DNA of 64,000 bases from Mycoplasmopsis synoviae ATCC 25204 (lineage in GTDB: Bacteria > Bacillota_I > Bacilli_A > Mycoplasmatales > Metamycoplasmataceae), in assembly GCF_000969765.1 (NCBI RefSeq), contig NZ_CP011096.1, positions 310,001 through 374,000 on the forward strand. Direction: 5' to 3'. Below are positions 9,188-21,022 of this stretch, one piece after another (positions within the stretch are counted from its first letter, which is position 1; each line of letters begins with the position of its first letter). A program made the translations under genes and the position numbers. Below the pieces are notes generated by a model, which saw only the letters and a list, made by a program, of their open reading frames with translations, had not been told where the DNA came from and did no database searches.

Positions 9188-11611
9188 ATGAAAAATAAAA
9201 AAATTAAATTACTATTAGCAGCTAGTGCAGTGGCCATTGCTCCTGCTGTTATAGCAATTTCATGTGGTGATCAAACTCCAGCACCTGAACCAACACCTGG
9301 AAACCCAAATACTGATAATCCTCAAAACCCAAATCCAGGAAATCCAGGTACTCCAGGAAATCCAGGTACTGATAATCCTCAAAACCCAAATCCAGGAAAC
9401 CCAGGAGGTGGTACAGTTGACCCTGTAGAGGCTGCTAAAACAGAAGCTAAAACCGCTATTGATGCTTCAGCAGAATTATCAGATTCAGTTAAAGAAGCAT
9501 TAAAAAGACAAGTTGAAGCAACTACAACAGAAGCTGAAGCCAGAGATTTAAAAACTAAAGCAGACGCTCTTGTTTCAGCTGTAAAAGCATTAAGCGGATC
9601 GGTTACTAAAGCTAAGGAAGTTAAAGAAGATGCTGAATACTCAAAAGTAACAGATACTACTCATAAAACTACTTTAGAAGAAAAATACACAGCAGCAGCT
9701 GGTTTTCTAACAGAAGATTCAAAACTTAAAAACCTAGATGCTTCAAGTAATTTAGACACAACAAAAGCTACATTAGAATCTGCAAAAACAGCTCTAGATG
9801 CAGCAGTTGCAGCAGTTAAACCAGATCTTGACTTCCAAAAAACAAAAACTAGCGCTGCAGCTAAAGTTACAGAACTTGAATCTCTTGTTAATACAGCTTT
9901 AAAAACTGAACTAGAAAAACAAGTTGATGCTTTAACTAAAGATCACGCAACTGAAGCTACAACAATGTTAGAAAACCTAACATCATTAAAAGATTCTCTA
10001 ACATCACTTCAAGATCTAGTTTCTAAAGGTCTTGTAATGCAAGTGGACTACCCAAGAAACTACTATGATGCAGATAACAAAGCAGATTTCGATGCAGCGC
10101 TACTTAAAGCTTCATCAGTGTTTCCTGCATTCCAATGAACAGCTCAATCAATTATGATTCCTGCTCCAGAAGGAGGCGCTTTACCAAACCCTAGAGCTTG
10201 AACCAAAGCTAGAGAAAAATCAGAATTCAAACTACAAAACTTCGTAATAGCTCCAGCTCAAGCAGCTGCTACAACAGCTCCAACAGAAAGTGGAAGCGGA
10301 GATGGAAGTGGAGGAGGAACATCAGCCGCAGCATCAGCTACAGTTAGAGTTGCAATGTCAGGAGAAGCAGAAGGTGAAGAAGAAGCTGCAGCAGAAGCAG
10401 AAACTCAACTAGCAGCTCCATCAGCTGATTTAGCATCAACAGCATCTTATCTAAAATCATTAAACGATACTTTAAAAGCAGCTACTGATGCACTTAACGG
10501 TGATAACCCTACAACCAAAACTGCTTACTATAAAGTTGACGCTGATCGTACACTATACTGAGACGGGTTTATGCCTAAAATAGTAGTGCAAGGTTATGAA
10601 GCAGATGGTGAAGAAAAAGGTAAAGCAACTCACAAAGAAGCAAATCAAAAAAAACTAGAAGATTGATTTGCAGCTAACCAAGATAAACTAAGTCTTGTAG
10701 CAGATCAGCTAACAAGAAAATTAGGAAAAGATAAATTCAAGAATATGGTTTTATCAACTCCTACTATCACTTGAGATGAAGTTGAATTTTCTAATAAAGG
10801 TTCTAATAAAGTTTATTTAACCCCAAAAGTTACTTTCAATCTGGCAGCTAAGGAAGGATATGCTTTAGCACAAGATTCAGCTACTAGCGTAACTCTTACT
10901 ATAAGAGTTTTATACAAAGATTCAAATCCTGAAGTAAATGTGTTTCAAACTCAAGGGTCATCACCTTCAGCAACGCCAAATGGTGCAAATACAGCTGACC
11001 ATGCTAAAACCATTAAAGATGTTAATGTTTACCTAAACTATACAGGACCTGCTATTGTTTTAGATCAAGCAGTTCCTGCAGTAGGTACTGCAGCTAATAC
11101 TTTAATTAATGGTACTTCAAATGTTACAGGTGCATTTAACACCGCATTTAGAGGACTGCTATTTACTAAAAGACTAGTAAATCCTTTAATGCAGTCTGTA
11201 ATTAACTACGTTAACAAATTTGACCCTAAATTTCCAGCTGCATTTGTAACAAATTCAATAAACGGAGTTACTATAACTAAAGTTCAAAACACAAGAGAGC
11301 TTAGACCAGGAACTTTAGACGATTTAAACGGTAACAACGTATTCTTACAACAAATAAAAGGTGATACTGAAGCAGTATACTTTGCAGTTACTGCAATAGC
11401 AAGCAATGGATGATTAAATACTTTCTTAATTAGAATTCCTTTAACTAAATTTGTTAAACCTTTAAGCGTATTTACAGCACCAGTAGTAACTCCTCCTGCA
11501 GAAGAAGCTACTGGAGGAAGTCAAACTCAAGAAGCAAGATTACAACCAGCTGGATATAGTAATTCAGATTCATCTGGATCTACAGAACAAACACCACCAA
11601 GTACAACTTAA
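9188..11611 (+). CDS. vlhA: Expressed variable lipoprotein haemagglutinin VlhA
   Basis: The complete vlhA gene, 807 residues, is the major surface adhesin. In M. synoviae, VlhA is known to be cleaved after synthesis into an N-terminal lipoprotein part (MSPB) and a C-terminal haemagglutinin part (MSPA). Residues 1-25 are a signal peptide with lipobox AISC and Cys26. Residues about 30-75 are an Asn/Pro/Gly-rich repeat region in which a 32-base DNA unit occurs twice (9311-9342 and 9368-9399). Then come an Ala/Lys/Glu helical region, LYWDGFMPKIV (codons 456 onward), NVYLNYTGP (about 612-620) and the INYVNKFDPKF block. From codon 136 onward it matches the donor cassettes; upstream of that it is unique in this window. 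Start: ATG with AAAGGA at good spacing. The frame is intact with TGA as Trp. Confidence 0.96.
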
Positions 11612-11649
11612 TAATAATAAAACCAAAAACATGCCCTAAAATGTTTTAC

Positions 11650-11683
11650 AAAAAAGCCAACTATTTTTGGCTTTTTTGTTTTA
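11650..11683 (+). terminator. vlhA terminator
   Basis: Stem AAAAAAGCCAA / TTGGCTTTTTT with a 6-base loop, ending in a T-rich tail, 38 bases after the vlhA stop. Confidence 0.88.
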
Positions 11684-11733
11684 TAATTACGGTAAATAAA
11701 ATTTATTCAAATATTTAATGTTTTAAGGATAAT

Positions 11734-12738
<1,005 letters not shown>

Positions 12739-12747
12739 TTAAAAATC

Positions 12748-12797
12748 AAAAAAATAACAAACTTTTTTTCTTTTGAATTTAGTTTGTTGTTTTTTTG
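12748..12797 (+). terminator. gap terminator
   Basis: Inverted arms AACAAACT (to 12762) and AGTTTGTT (12781-12788), with flanking A-run and T-run, just after the gap stop. Confidence 0.75.
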
Positions 12798-12800
12798 TAT

Positions 12801-12823
12801 AAAAAAAAGCCGCGCGGGCTTTA
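12801..12823 (-). terminator. Terminator of the Cys-rich peptide gene
   Basis: On the minus strand AAAGCC-CGCGC-GGCTTT is followed by a long T-run. The GC-rich loop and stem stand out in this AT-rich region and lie 15 bases past the stop of the small gene. Confidence 0.8.
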
Positions 12824-12837
12824 TCTAAGAAAAAACT

Positions 12838-12912
12838 CTAGCAAGAACAAGTTTTTTCACACTTGCAATCTTTACAATTGCAAGTTTTACATTTACAATT
12901 AAGATTTTTCAT
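12838..12912 (-). CDS. 24-residue Cys-rich, metallothionein-like peptide
   Basis: A 24-residue open frame on the minus strand, ATG 12912 to TAG 12838. Eight of the 24 residues are cysteine, arranged as four Cys-X-Cys pairs (Cys at 6, 8, 11, 13, 16, 18, 22 and 24), and the rest is mostly Lys, Asn and Thr. The pattern resembles metallothioneins and thus a soft-metal (zinc, copper) or redox-buffering role; this is inference from composition. A TATAAT on the minus strand (12951-12946) and a GC-rich terminator frame it as a transcription unit. No good Shine-Dalgarno is visible. Cysteine is scarce in mycoplasma proteins, so this density is unlikely by chance. It does not match a named family that I know. 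Confidence 0.72.
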   Translation of the reverse strand: MKNLNCKCKTCNCKDCKCEKTCSC

Positions 12913-12945
12913 AATATTTTTATATAAATAATTTTTATATAAATA

Positions 12946-12963
12946 ATTATAAAACAATATAAT
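12946..12963. promoter_or_regulatory. Divergent -10 boxes for the Cys-rich peptide and uvrC
   Basis: Minus-strand TATAAT at 12951-12946 points to the small gene, and plus-strand TATAAT at 12958-12963 points to uvrC (ATG 12986). No convincing -35 boxes are seen. Confidence 0.5.
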
Positions 12964-12985
12964 AATTTAAATTAAAATTTAACTA

Positions 12986-14734
12986 ATGGATAAAAAACAA
13001 GAGCTATTATCTTTACTTAAAAATGTTCCAAAAAAACCAGGAACATATTTATGAAAAGATCAATTTGATAATGTAATTTATGTCGGTAAAGCTAATAATT
13101 TACATAATCGAATGAATTCATATTTTAAAGGAAATATAAATTCCTTTAAAACATATGCCATGTTTGAAAATATATATTCTTTTGACTATTTTATAGCCGA
13201 TTCTCCTAAAGCTGCGCTTATTTTAGAAAAAAAATATATCGATCAATATCGGCCAAAATATAACATAATGCTTCTTGATGATAAGCAATATCCTTATTTA
13301 AATATTAAGATTAAAGATAGCCTAGAAATAAAACAAACTTATAGAGTTAGTAAAAATAGTGAATTTAATATCTACTATGGGCCATATCCACAAAGTCATT
13401 TATTTAAATTTGTAAAAATTTTGCAAAGAATCTTTTTATATAATCAAGGGCTTTTGATAAAAGACAAGCCAAAAATGTATTGAATTGAAAAATTTAACAC
13501 CTTAAAAGAAATTTTAAAATTTAAAAACAATGACTTTAATAATTTATTAAAAGAAAAAATGCTAGCAGCCGCTGATAATTTAAATTTTGAAGCTGCAATT
13601 GAATATCAAAAAGCGCTAGAATTTATCAGTCAATTCAAAGAAAAACAAATAATTGAAATTTCTAAATATAAAAACTATGACGTATTTTCATTTGAAGAAA
13701 AAAATGAATCTATTGCTATTTTTTATATGCTTTATATTTATGGAGTTCAAAACATTTTCCAAAGAAAAATAATTGAAAATTATGATTCTTTAGAAAATAT
13801 AATTTCTAATTTTTTAAAAGAATTTTACAAAAACAAAGCTCTTCCAGATAATATAATTCTTGACTATAAATACAAAGATTTAAATCTAGATTTAGATTTT
13901 AAATCTAAAATAATATTTCCTCAAAAAGGAATAAATCACGATTTAATCAAGCTAGCTAATGAAAATAACAACAGCGGTTATGAATCATATCTAAATCAAA
14001 AAATAATTTTGGAGCAACACAAGCTTAATTTATGAAAAAATTTAGCCTCTGAATTATTTTTAGATAAGCTCAATTCGATATTTATTTTTGATAATTCTCA
14101 TTTTAATAATTCAAGCCCGATTGGAAGTTGCATTTGCTATACCAAAGCGGAAAAAAATCCGCATCTATATGCTTCTTTTAATCATGAAAAAGAGCAAAAA
14201 GAATTAAAAATTAAATCTGATATTGAATATATGTATCATAGCGTTTATAAATATCTAAAAAGAAATCATTTATTTATAACCAAAGATGATATTTTTATAT
14301 TAGACGGTTCTTCTATGCAAATAAAATTTGCCCAAAAAGCAATTTTAGACTTCAACAAAGACTTTAGTGCTAATTTGGAAATAAAGCTTTTCGGCCTTGT
14401 AAAAGATAAAAATCATAAAACAAATTTAATGATTAATTCTAAAGATGAAATTATTAAAATTTCAAGTGAGAGTTTTTTATTTTTATCAAAAATTCAAGAA
14501 GAAGTTGATTTATTTGCCAAAAAAAGAATGCAAAAAAATCAAATAAATTTAACGTTTAAGTCACGGCTTATTCAAATCAAAGGAATTTCGTATAAGACCG
14601 AAGAAAAGCTCTTAAAGCATTTTGGAACCTTTGCAAATATCTATAATGCCAGCTTTGAAGAGCTGCAAAAAGTAACCAATAAATCAATTGCTCAAAAAAT
14701 AAAAGAAAACCTGGATATTATCGCCAGAAAATAA
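12986..14734 (+). CDS. uvrC: Excinuclease ABC subunit C
   Basis: 582 residues. UvrC makes the dual incisions around bulky DNA lesions after UvrA/UvrB loading. The N-terminal GIY-YIG nuclease domain starts KPGTYLWKD...VIYVGKANNL. A central UvrB-binding region carries DNLNFEAAIEYQK (near residue 195). The RNase H-like second nuclease region and a C-terminal helix-hairpin-helix (IKGISYKTEEKLLKHFGT) follow. The ATG choice rests on the start of the GIY domain. There is no strong ribosome-binding site; the leader is predicted to be only about 15 bases. In-frame TGA codons are Trp. Confidence 0.95.
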
Positions 14735-14787
14735 TCATATTTTAGTAAAATATATTTACTTAATTATTATTTATTGAAAGGTAAAAA

Positions 14788-15912
14788 ATGTCAACAAAAT
14801 ACAAATATCTAGTTGATAAAGATGGTAAAGATGTCGTAATGACTGACCCATCTAAATTAATTCGTGTTTTAGATGTTAACGGTAATTTAATTGACAAAAA
14901 ATATAAACCACAATTAACCGACAAACAATTAGTTGAAGGTTACAAATGAATGGTTTTATCTCGTCAACAAGATACTTACATGCTTCAACTACAAAGACAA
15001 GGAAGAATGCTTACCTTTGCTCCTAACTTAGGAGAAGAAGCTCTGCAAGTTGCTACCGCATTTGCTCTTGACAAGAAAAAAGATTGATTCCTACCAGCCT
15101 TTAGATCTAACGCTACCATGCTTGCTTTAGGCGTACCGATGGTAAATCAAATGTTATATTGAAACGGTAACGAAAGAGGTTCAAAAATTCCTGAAGGAGT
15201 TAATGTTACTCCTATTAATATCGTTATAGGAACTCAAATTTCACAAGCAGCCGGAGTTGCTTTTGCTTTAAAGCAAAATAAAACCGGTGGAGTTGCACTT
15301 TGCTTTATAGGTAATGGTGGTACCGCCGAAGGAGAATTCTACGAAGGAATGAACTTTGCTTCAGTTAGAAGCTGACCTGCTGTATTTTGCGTTAATAACA
15401 ACCAATGAGCAATTTCAACACCAAATCATTTAGAAAGTATTTCATCAACTATTGCCGCTAAAGCAGTGGCAGCTGCTGTTCCAGGAGTGGTAGTAGATGG
15501 AAACGATCTATTAGCTAGCTATGACGTTATAAAAGAAGCTGTTGAATTTGCAAGAAAAGAATCTCGTCCTGTTTTAGTGGAATTTGTAACTTGAAGACAA
15601 GGCCCACATACTACATCAGATAACCCTAGAGTTTATAGAACAGAAACTGAAGAGAAAGAACAAGAAGTATGAGAACCAATGCACCGTATTGAAAAATACC
15701 TTCTTGATAGAAAGCTTCTTACCAAAAAAGAAATTGAAAAAATCTGAGCTGATTCTCTTGAAGTTGCTAAAAAAACCTATGAAGAATCTGTTAAATTAAA
15801 CGAAGCTACTTTAGATGAAGTCTTCGATTACACATACGCAGAATTAACTCCAGAATTAAAAGAACAAAAACAAGAAGCTTTAGACTTCTTTAAAGCTCAC
15901 GGAGGGAAATAA
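14788..15912 (+). CDS. pdhA: Pyruvate dehydrogenase E1 component, alpha subunit
   Basis: 374 residues, typical length. With PdhB it decarboxylates pyruvate using thiamine diphosphate and passes the acetyl group to lipoyl. The cofactor-binding motif is visible as GNGGTAEGEF ... NNNQWAIST. The ribosome-binding site GAAAGGT lies seven bases before the ATG. First gene of the four-gene pdh operon; its stop overlaps the pdhB start in a TAATG arrangement, indicating coupled translation. Confidence 0.97.
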
Positions 15913-16904
15913 TGTCTGATAAAAAAATAACAGTTAATAACATCGAAGCATTAAACGACGCTTTATTTACTGCAATGCGTAAAGATCCAAAAACTGTTTT
16001 ATTTGGAGAAGATGCAGGATTTGAAGGTGGAGTTTTTAGAGCAACACAAGGACTACAAGCTGAATTTGGACCAGAAAGAGTATTTGACACTCCTATTGCC
16101 GAAGCTGCTATTGCCGGAGTTGCAGTCGGAGCTGCTATGGCAGGGCTTCATCCAATTATCGAAATGCAATTCCAAGGGTTTTCATACGCTTCTTTCCAAC
16201 AAATGTTTACTCACGCTGCAAGAATTAGAAACCGTTCAAGAGGAAGATTCACTTCGCCACTAGTTTTAAGAATGCCAATGGGTGGAGGAGTTAGAGCGCT
16301 AGAGCATCACTCTGAAGCTATCGAAGCTTTATTTGCTCACATTCCAGGGATTAAAGTAGTTATGCCAGCCTTTCCTTACGATACTAAAGGATTGCTATTG
16401 GCTGCAGTTAACGATCCAGATCCTGTCGTATTTTTAGAACCTAAAAAAATCTACCGTGCAGGTAAGCAAGAAATTCCAGCCGGAGAATATACCGTAGAAA
16501 TCGGAAAAGCTAACGTTTTAAAACAAGGAACCGACCTTACTCTAGTTACCTATGGAGCGCAAGTGCATGCTGCTATTGAAGCCGTGCAAAAACTAGGAGA
16601 TAGCGTTTCAGTAGAGCTAATCGATTTAAGAACCATTAAGCCGTTAGATTTACCTACTGTAGTTGAATCTGTGAAAAAAACTGGAAGACTTCTTGTAGTT
16701 CATGAAGCTGTTAGAAGCTTTTCGGTATCTTCAGAACTTATGGCAGCAGTTAACGAAAGAGCTTTTGAATACTTAAAAGCTCCTCTAGCAAGACTAACCG
16801 GATATGATATTACCGTGCCACTAGCTAAAGGGGAAGTATATCACGCTATATCTGCTGATAAAATCGTAGATAAAGTTAAAGAAGTTACTTCATTTAAATT
16901 TTAG
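15912..16904 (+). CDS. pdhB: Pyruvate dehydrogenase E1 component, beta subunit
   Basis: 330 residues, the full family length. It forms the alpha2beta2 E1 heterotetramer with PdhA. Typical E1-beta segments include LFGEDAGFEGGVFRATQGL and the transketolase C-terminal region LIDLRTIKPLD with VVHEAVR. A GGAGGG motif (15901-15906) sits just before the start inside the end of pdhA. Second gene of the operon. Confidence 0.97.
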   Translation: MSDKKITVNNIEALNDALFTAMRKDPKTVLFGEDAGFEGGVFRATQGLQAEFGPERVFDTPIAEAAIAGVAVGAAMAGLHPIIEMQFQGFSYASFQQMFTHAARIRNRSRGRFTSPLVLRMPMGGGVRALEHHSEAIEALFAHIPGIKVVMPAFPYDTKGLLLAAVNDPDPVVFLEPKKIYRAGKQEIPAGEYTVEIGKANVLKQGTDLTLVTYGAQVHAAIEAVQKLGDSVSVELIDLRTIKPLDLPTVVESVKKTGRLLVVHEAVRSFSVSSELMAAVNERAFEYLKAPLARLTGYDITVPLAKGEVYHAISADKIVDKVKEVTSFKF

Positions 16905-16914
16905 GAAGGAAAAT

Positions 16915-17799
16915 ATGCAAGTAAAATCAACACCTATTGCTCGTGCACTAGCTGCTAAACTTGGAGTAGATATTTCTCAAGTTAAAGGTAGCGGATTTGA
17001 TGGAAAAGTTTTATATGAAGACGTTAAAAACTTTTCTCCTGCTGCCGCCGCAACTCAACCTGTAGCTGCTTCAGCTAGCGCAACTGCTGCACCTCAAGTT
17101 GGAGCTTATTCAGAAGCAGTAAAACCTATTAGAAAAGCAATCGCAAAAGCCATGACCAATTCATGAAGCAACGTGGCTTATACTAATTTAGTTCATAGAG
17201 TAAATATGACTAAATTATGAGATTTAAGATCATCTATTAAAGATTCACTTCTTAAATCAGAAGACGTTAAAATTACCTTTTTACCTTTTATTTTAAAAGC
17301 AGTTTCAGTTGCTTTAAAAGAATTTCCATTATTTAGCGCTAAATATAATGAAGCTAAATCAACTCTAGATTTTCCCGGAGTTATTAATTTAGGTTTTGCA
17401 GTAGATACCGAAGCTGGACTAATGGTTCCAGTTATTAAAAATGCTAATGCTTTATCAGTGCTAGATCTAGCTAGAGAAGTTTCAAGACTAGCTAGCGCTG
17501 CTAGAAATAAAACCATTAAGCCAGACGATATGAAAAACGCTGGCTTTACCGTTACTAACTATGGATCAGTTGGATCTCTATGAGGAGTTCCAGTTATAAA
17601 TTACCCTGAATTAGCTATTTTAGGAGTTGGAGCTATTCAAGATGAGGCCTTTGTTGAAAAAGGAACACTAGTAGCTGGGAAAGTTATGTATCTAACAGTA
17701 GCAGCTGACCATAGATGAATCGATGGAGCTGACGTTGGAAGATTTGCTTCAAGAGTAAAACAATTATTAGAAAGTCCAGAATTATTGGGAGTATATTAA
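16915..17799 (+). CDS. pdhC: Pyruvate dehydrogenase E2 (acetyltransferase) lacking a lipoyl domain
   Basis: 294 residues, short for E2. It begins directly with a peripheral subunit-binding domain (STPIARALAAKLGVDISQVKGSG), a Pro/Ala linker, and the CoA acetyltransferase domain with the catalytic DHRWIDGAD motif. There is no N-terminal lipoyl domain. The GGAAGGA ribosome-binding site lies between pdhB and the ATG, leaving no room for an upstream extension. The lipoyl domain needed for acetyl transfer is present on PdhD instead, so that domain probably serves E1, E2 and E3. The frame is intact with TGA as Trp. Confidence 0.93.
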
Positions 17800-17800
17800 G

Positions 17801-19669
17801 ATGTATACATTTAAATTTGCTGATATAGGAGAAGGGCTACACGAAGGTGTGGTCGCTGAGATTTACGTTAAAGTAGGTCAACAAGTAAAAGAAGGTGATA
17901 ATCTTTTTTCAGTTGAAACTGATAAAGTAACTTCTGATATACCTTCGCCAGTTTCTGGTACAGTTACTGCCATTAAAATGGCACAAGGTGATACCATCCA
18001 CGTAGGTCAAGATATTTTCGTATTTGACGATGGTAAAGGTGACGCGCCTGTCGCTGAAGCGCCAGCGCCTAAAGCGGAAGCTAAAGAAGAAGCTGCTAGC
18101 GTTGTTGGAGAAGTTAAAGTAAATAATGATTTAATTGACTTTTCAAAAATGTTTTCAGGTCAACCTGCTCCTAAGGCAGAAGAAGTTAAGTCATCAGCTG
18201 CGCCTGCGCCTTCTGCAGAAGATAAAACCTTTGACGAAGGTAAAAAATACACCGGTAAAGTGGACGAAAGCTACGACGTTATCGTTGTAGGATCAGGTCC
18301 TGGTGGATATCTAGCTGCTGAAGAAGCTGGTAAAGCTGGGCTAAAAACTTTAATAGTAGAGAAAAAATACTGAGGAGGAGTATGTCTAAATACCGGATGT
18401 ATTCCTACTAAAACTCTGCTAAAATCAGCCGATGTTATATCATATCTAGAGCACGCTGCAGATTACGGAATCGTAGCTGAAAAAGCTAAAATAGATTTTA
18501 GTAAATCATGAGTTAAAATGCACCAAAGAAAAGCTGACGTTGTTAAAAAGATTTCTTCATCAGTTGAAATGCTAATGAAAATGTCTAAAGTTACTTCAGT
18601 TTTTGGTGAAGCTAAATTTGTAGGAGCTAGAGCTTTAGAAGTTAACGGTAAAGTTTACGAAGCTAAAAACGTGATTTTAGCTACCGGTTCTACTGCTAAT
18701 AAGCTATTAAAAGTTCCAGGATTTAAATCAGGATATAAAAGCGGAGAAATTCTAACATCAGAAGAAGCAATTAATTTTGACAAAAAACTTCCTAAAAAAG
18801 TAACCATCGTTGGTGGTGGAGTTATAGGAATAGAATTCGCTAACGTTTTTGCAAAAGCTGGATCAAAAGTTACCGTTGTTCAAAACGGCCCAGTTCTGCT
18901 ACCAGGAATGGATAGCGATGTTTCAAAATTAGCTAAAGAAATGCTAGAAGGAATGGGCGTTGAAGTTCTACTTAACGCTAATACTTTAGGCTACGAGAAA
19001 AAAACTTTAAAAGTTGAAGTAGACTCAAAAACTCTATCTCTTAAACAAGATGTGGTTCTGACCGCTATTGGAAGAAGCGCTAATGCAATTAACGCTGCTG
19101 AAGTAGGAGTAAAACTAGGTGAAAGAGGCGAAGTTTTAGTAGACTCACTCCAAAGAACCAATGTTGCAGGAGTTTATGCAATTGGTGACGTGACAAACCA
19201 AAAAATGCTAGCTCACGTAGCCTACGCTCACGCGCTTGTTGCTGTATTTCACATTTTAGGAGATAAACAAAAAGGATCATATCATCCAAAAGCTGTGCCT
19301 GGATGTGTTTACACCAGCCCTGAGATAGCTTTTATAGGTATGACCGAAGCTGAAGCTAAAGCTCAAGGAAGAAACGTTATGACTGCAAAATATTCTTTTG
19401 CAAACCTTGGAAAAGCTATAGCATCAAATAAAACCAAAGGACTTGTAAAATTAGTTGTAGATAAAGAATTTGGTGAAATTCTAGGCGCTTGAATGGTTGG
19501 AGAAAATGTAACCGATTATATCGCCGAAGTTGCAATGGCAATGGAAAACGAAATAAGCGTTCATGAAATCGCTCACACAATTCACCCACACCCTACTTAC
19601 AATGAAATGATATGAGAAGCTGCACGTTCAGCTAGTTTAACTCTGACACTTGCTGCCATGAAAAAATAA
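17801..19669 (+). CDS. pdhD: Dihydrolipoamide dehydrogenase (E3) with N-terminal lipoyl domain
   Basis: 622 residues. Residues 1-80 are a lipoyl domain (FKFADIGEGLHEG ... VETDKVTSDIPSP, with the lipoylated Lys in DKV). An Ala/Pro/Glu-rich linker follows, then the flavoprotein: FAD motif VIVVGSGPGGYLAAE, redox disulfide CLNTGC, NAD motif VTIVGGGVIGIEF, and the C-terminal His-Glu region (HTIHPHPTYNE). It reoxidises dihydrolipoyl groups with NAD. Last gene of the pdh operon, one base after the pdhC stop, followed by a stem-loop. Confidence 0.97.
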
Positions 19670-19676
19670 TTTTAAA

Positions 19677-19698
19677 AAAAATTAGCACCGCTAATTTT
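19677..19698 (+). terminator. pdh operon terminator, also IS30-type target hairpin
   Basis: AAAATTAGC-ACC-GCTAATTTT, with T-rich tail. The IS copy begins immediately after it. Confidence 0.8.
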
Positions 19699-20972
19699 TC
19701 CCATATTGTAAAGTGCAAGTTACCACTTACAATTTAATAAAATTACCGATTTTTAAAATCGGATTTTATTTTTTATTAGTTATTATTTTTTCTTTTTTGA
19801 GTATTTGTGAATTTTGTTTCTTGGTACAAATCCTTTAGCTCTGGTGTATAGAGGCATATCTTTAGGAATTAATTTCATAAATATTTGTTTCAATTATATT
19901 CATGAAACATTTCGTTTGGCTGCTCTTAATTTTTAGAAATTTTCTTCAAGTGAGATTTAATATGTTTTAAACTTTTCAAATTTCAAGGTCATCAATTTTT
20001 TCAAAGTTAGTGCTTTTTTTGAAATATCTTCAAATGTATTCGTTGATATTTTAGGTAGTTACTTTTTGATGTGAAGCATAAGGATGAGCTTTTTAAATAT
20101 AAATTTTTAATCTATATCCTATATAAAAAATTAAGTTAAATTCTAAGCCTTGATCTATGGTAATATATTTGACATTAAGCTCAATAGCCTTTAACTAAAT
20201 TTCAAAGTTATAGATTAATGTTTCATAGATTTTTAGTCATTATTTTTTTAATTAAAACAAATCTGGTGAGTCTTTCTTGCAAAACTAGTAAATGAGCCTT
20301 AGTTGCTCTTTTGCCTTTGATTAAATTTGCTTCCCAGTGGCCAATTTTTTTCTTAATTTGATTTTAAAAGGCCTAACTCAGCGTTTTCAAGCAAGCCGCT
20401 CTTGGAGAGATTTTTGCCTTTTGCCGCCAAATACATAATTGCTTCTAAGTAAATTTTTGGGATTTATTTTTGAAATTTTTGAATTAATTTAATTGTAAAT
20501 CGTTTTAATTGAAGGCATTTAATGCTATAGTTAGCTTGATAAATTCCAGAGTGCTTTCAACTGTCATTTCTTTGGCGTTATAAATTTTTAAGAAATTTTC
20601 CAAAGCTTTAAATTTATAAATTTCAAATTTAAGTTAAAAATGTTTTTTAGCAATTCTAATGTCATGTTTTTTTGAGCAAGCTTGGCATCATAACCATATT
20701 CACTTGAATTATTTTTAATTTCTTTTATTAAAGAAACATGACTAATACCGAGATTTTTAGCCATTTTTTTAAGAGAAAAGTTAAAGTTTTGTAACAAAAA
20801 TTTTATTTTTGACGAATATCATAAGAAATTCGTTTATAATTTTTAAGCTTATATATGAATGCTATCAAGGTAGCATTTTTCTTTCTTTTTGTAGTGAGTT
20901 TTTAATAAAAAAACTCCCAAAAAAATTTTAATATTTTTTTGGGAGTGGTAACTTGGAAGTTACAATGTGGGA
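19699..20972 (-). mobile_element. Degenerate IS30-family element, copy 1
   Basis: About 1.27 kb, bounded by imperfect inverted ends TCCCATATTGTAA (left) and TTACAATGTGGGA (right). The transposase reads on the minus strand. Its N-terminal helix-turn-helix is still visible (FSLKKMAKNLGISHVSLIKEIKNN at 20700-20790), and this resembles the intact IS30 transposase of this window. The rest is broken by many stops and frameshifts. Stem-loops abut both ends, but they differ from each other: left ATTAGC/GCTAAT, right AGTTGGC/GCCAACT. The flanks are therefore not a matching target duplication. Confidence 0.85.
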
Positions 20973-20998
20973 AGTTGGCAATAAGGCCAACTTTTTTA
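20973..20998 (+). terminator. Hairpin at the right end of IS copy 1
   Basis: AGTTGGC-AATAAG-GCCAACT followed by TTTTT. A rho-independent terminator form directly joined to the IS end. Confidence 0.8.
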
Positions 20999-21022
20999 TT
21001 TTATTTTTATATAATAAGTTAC

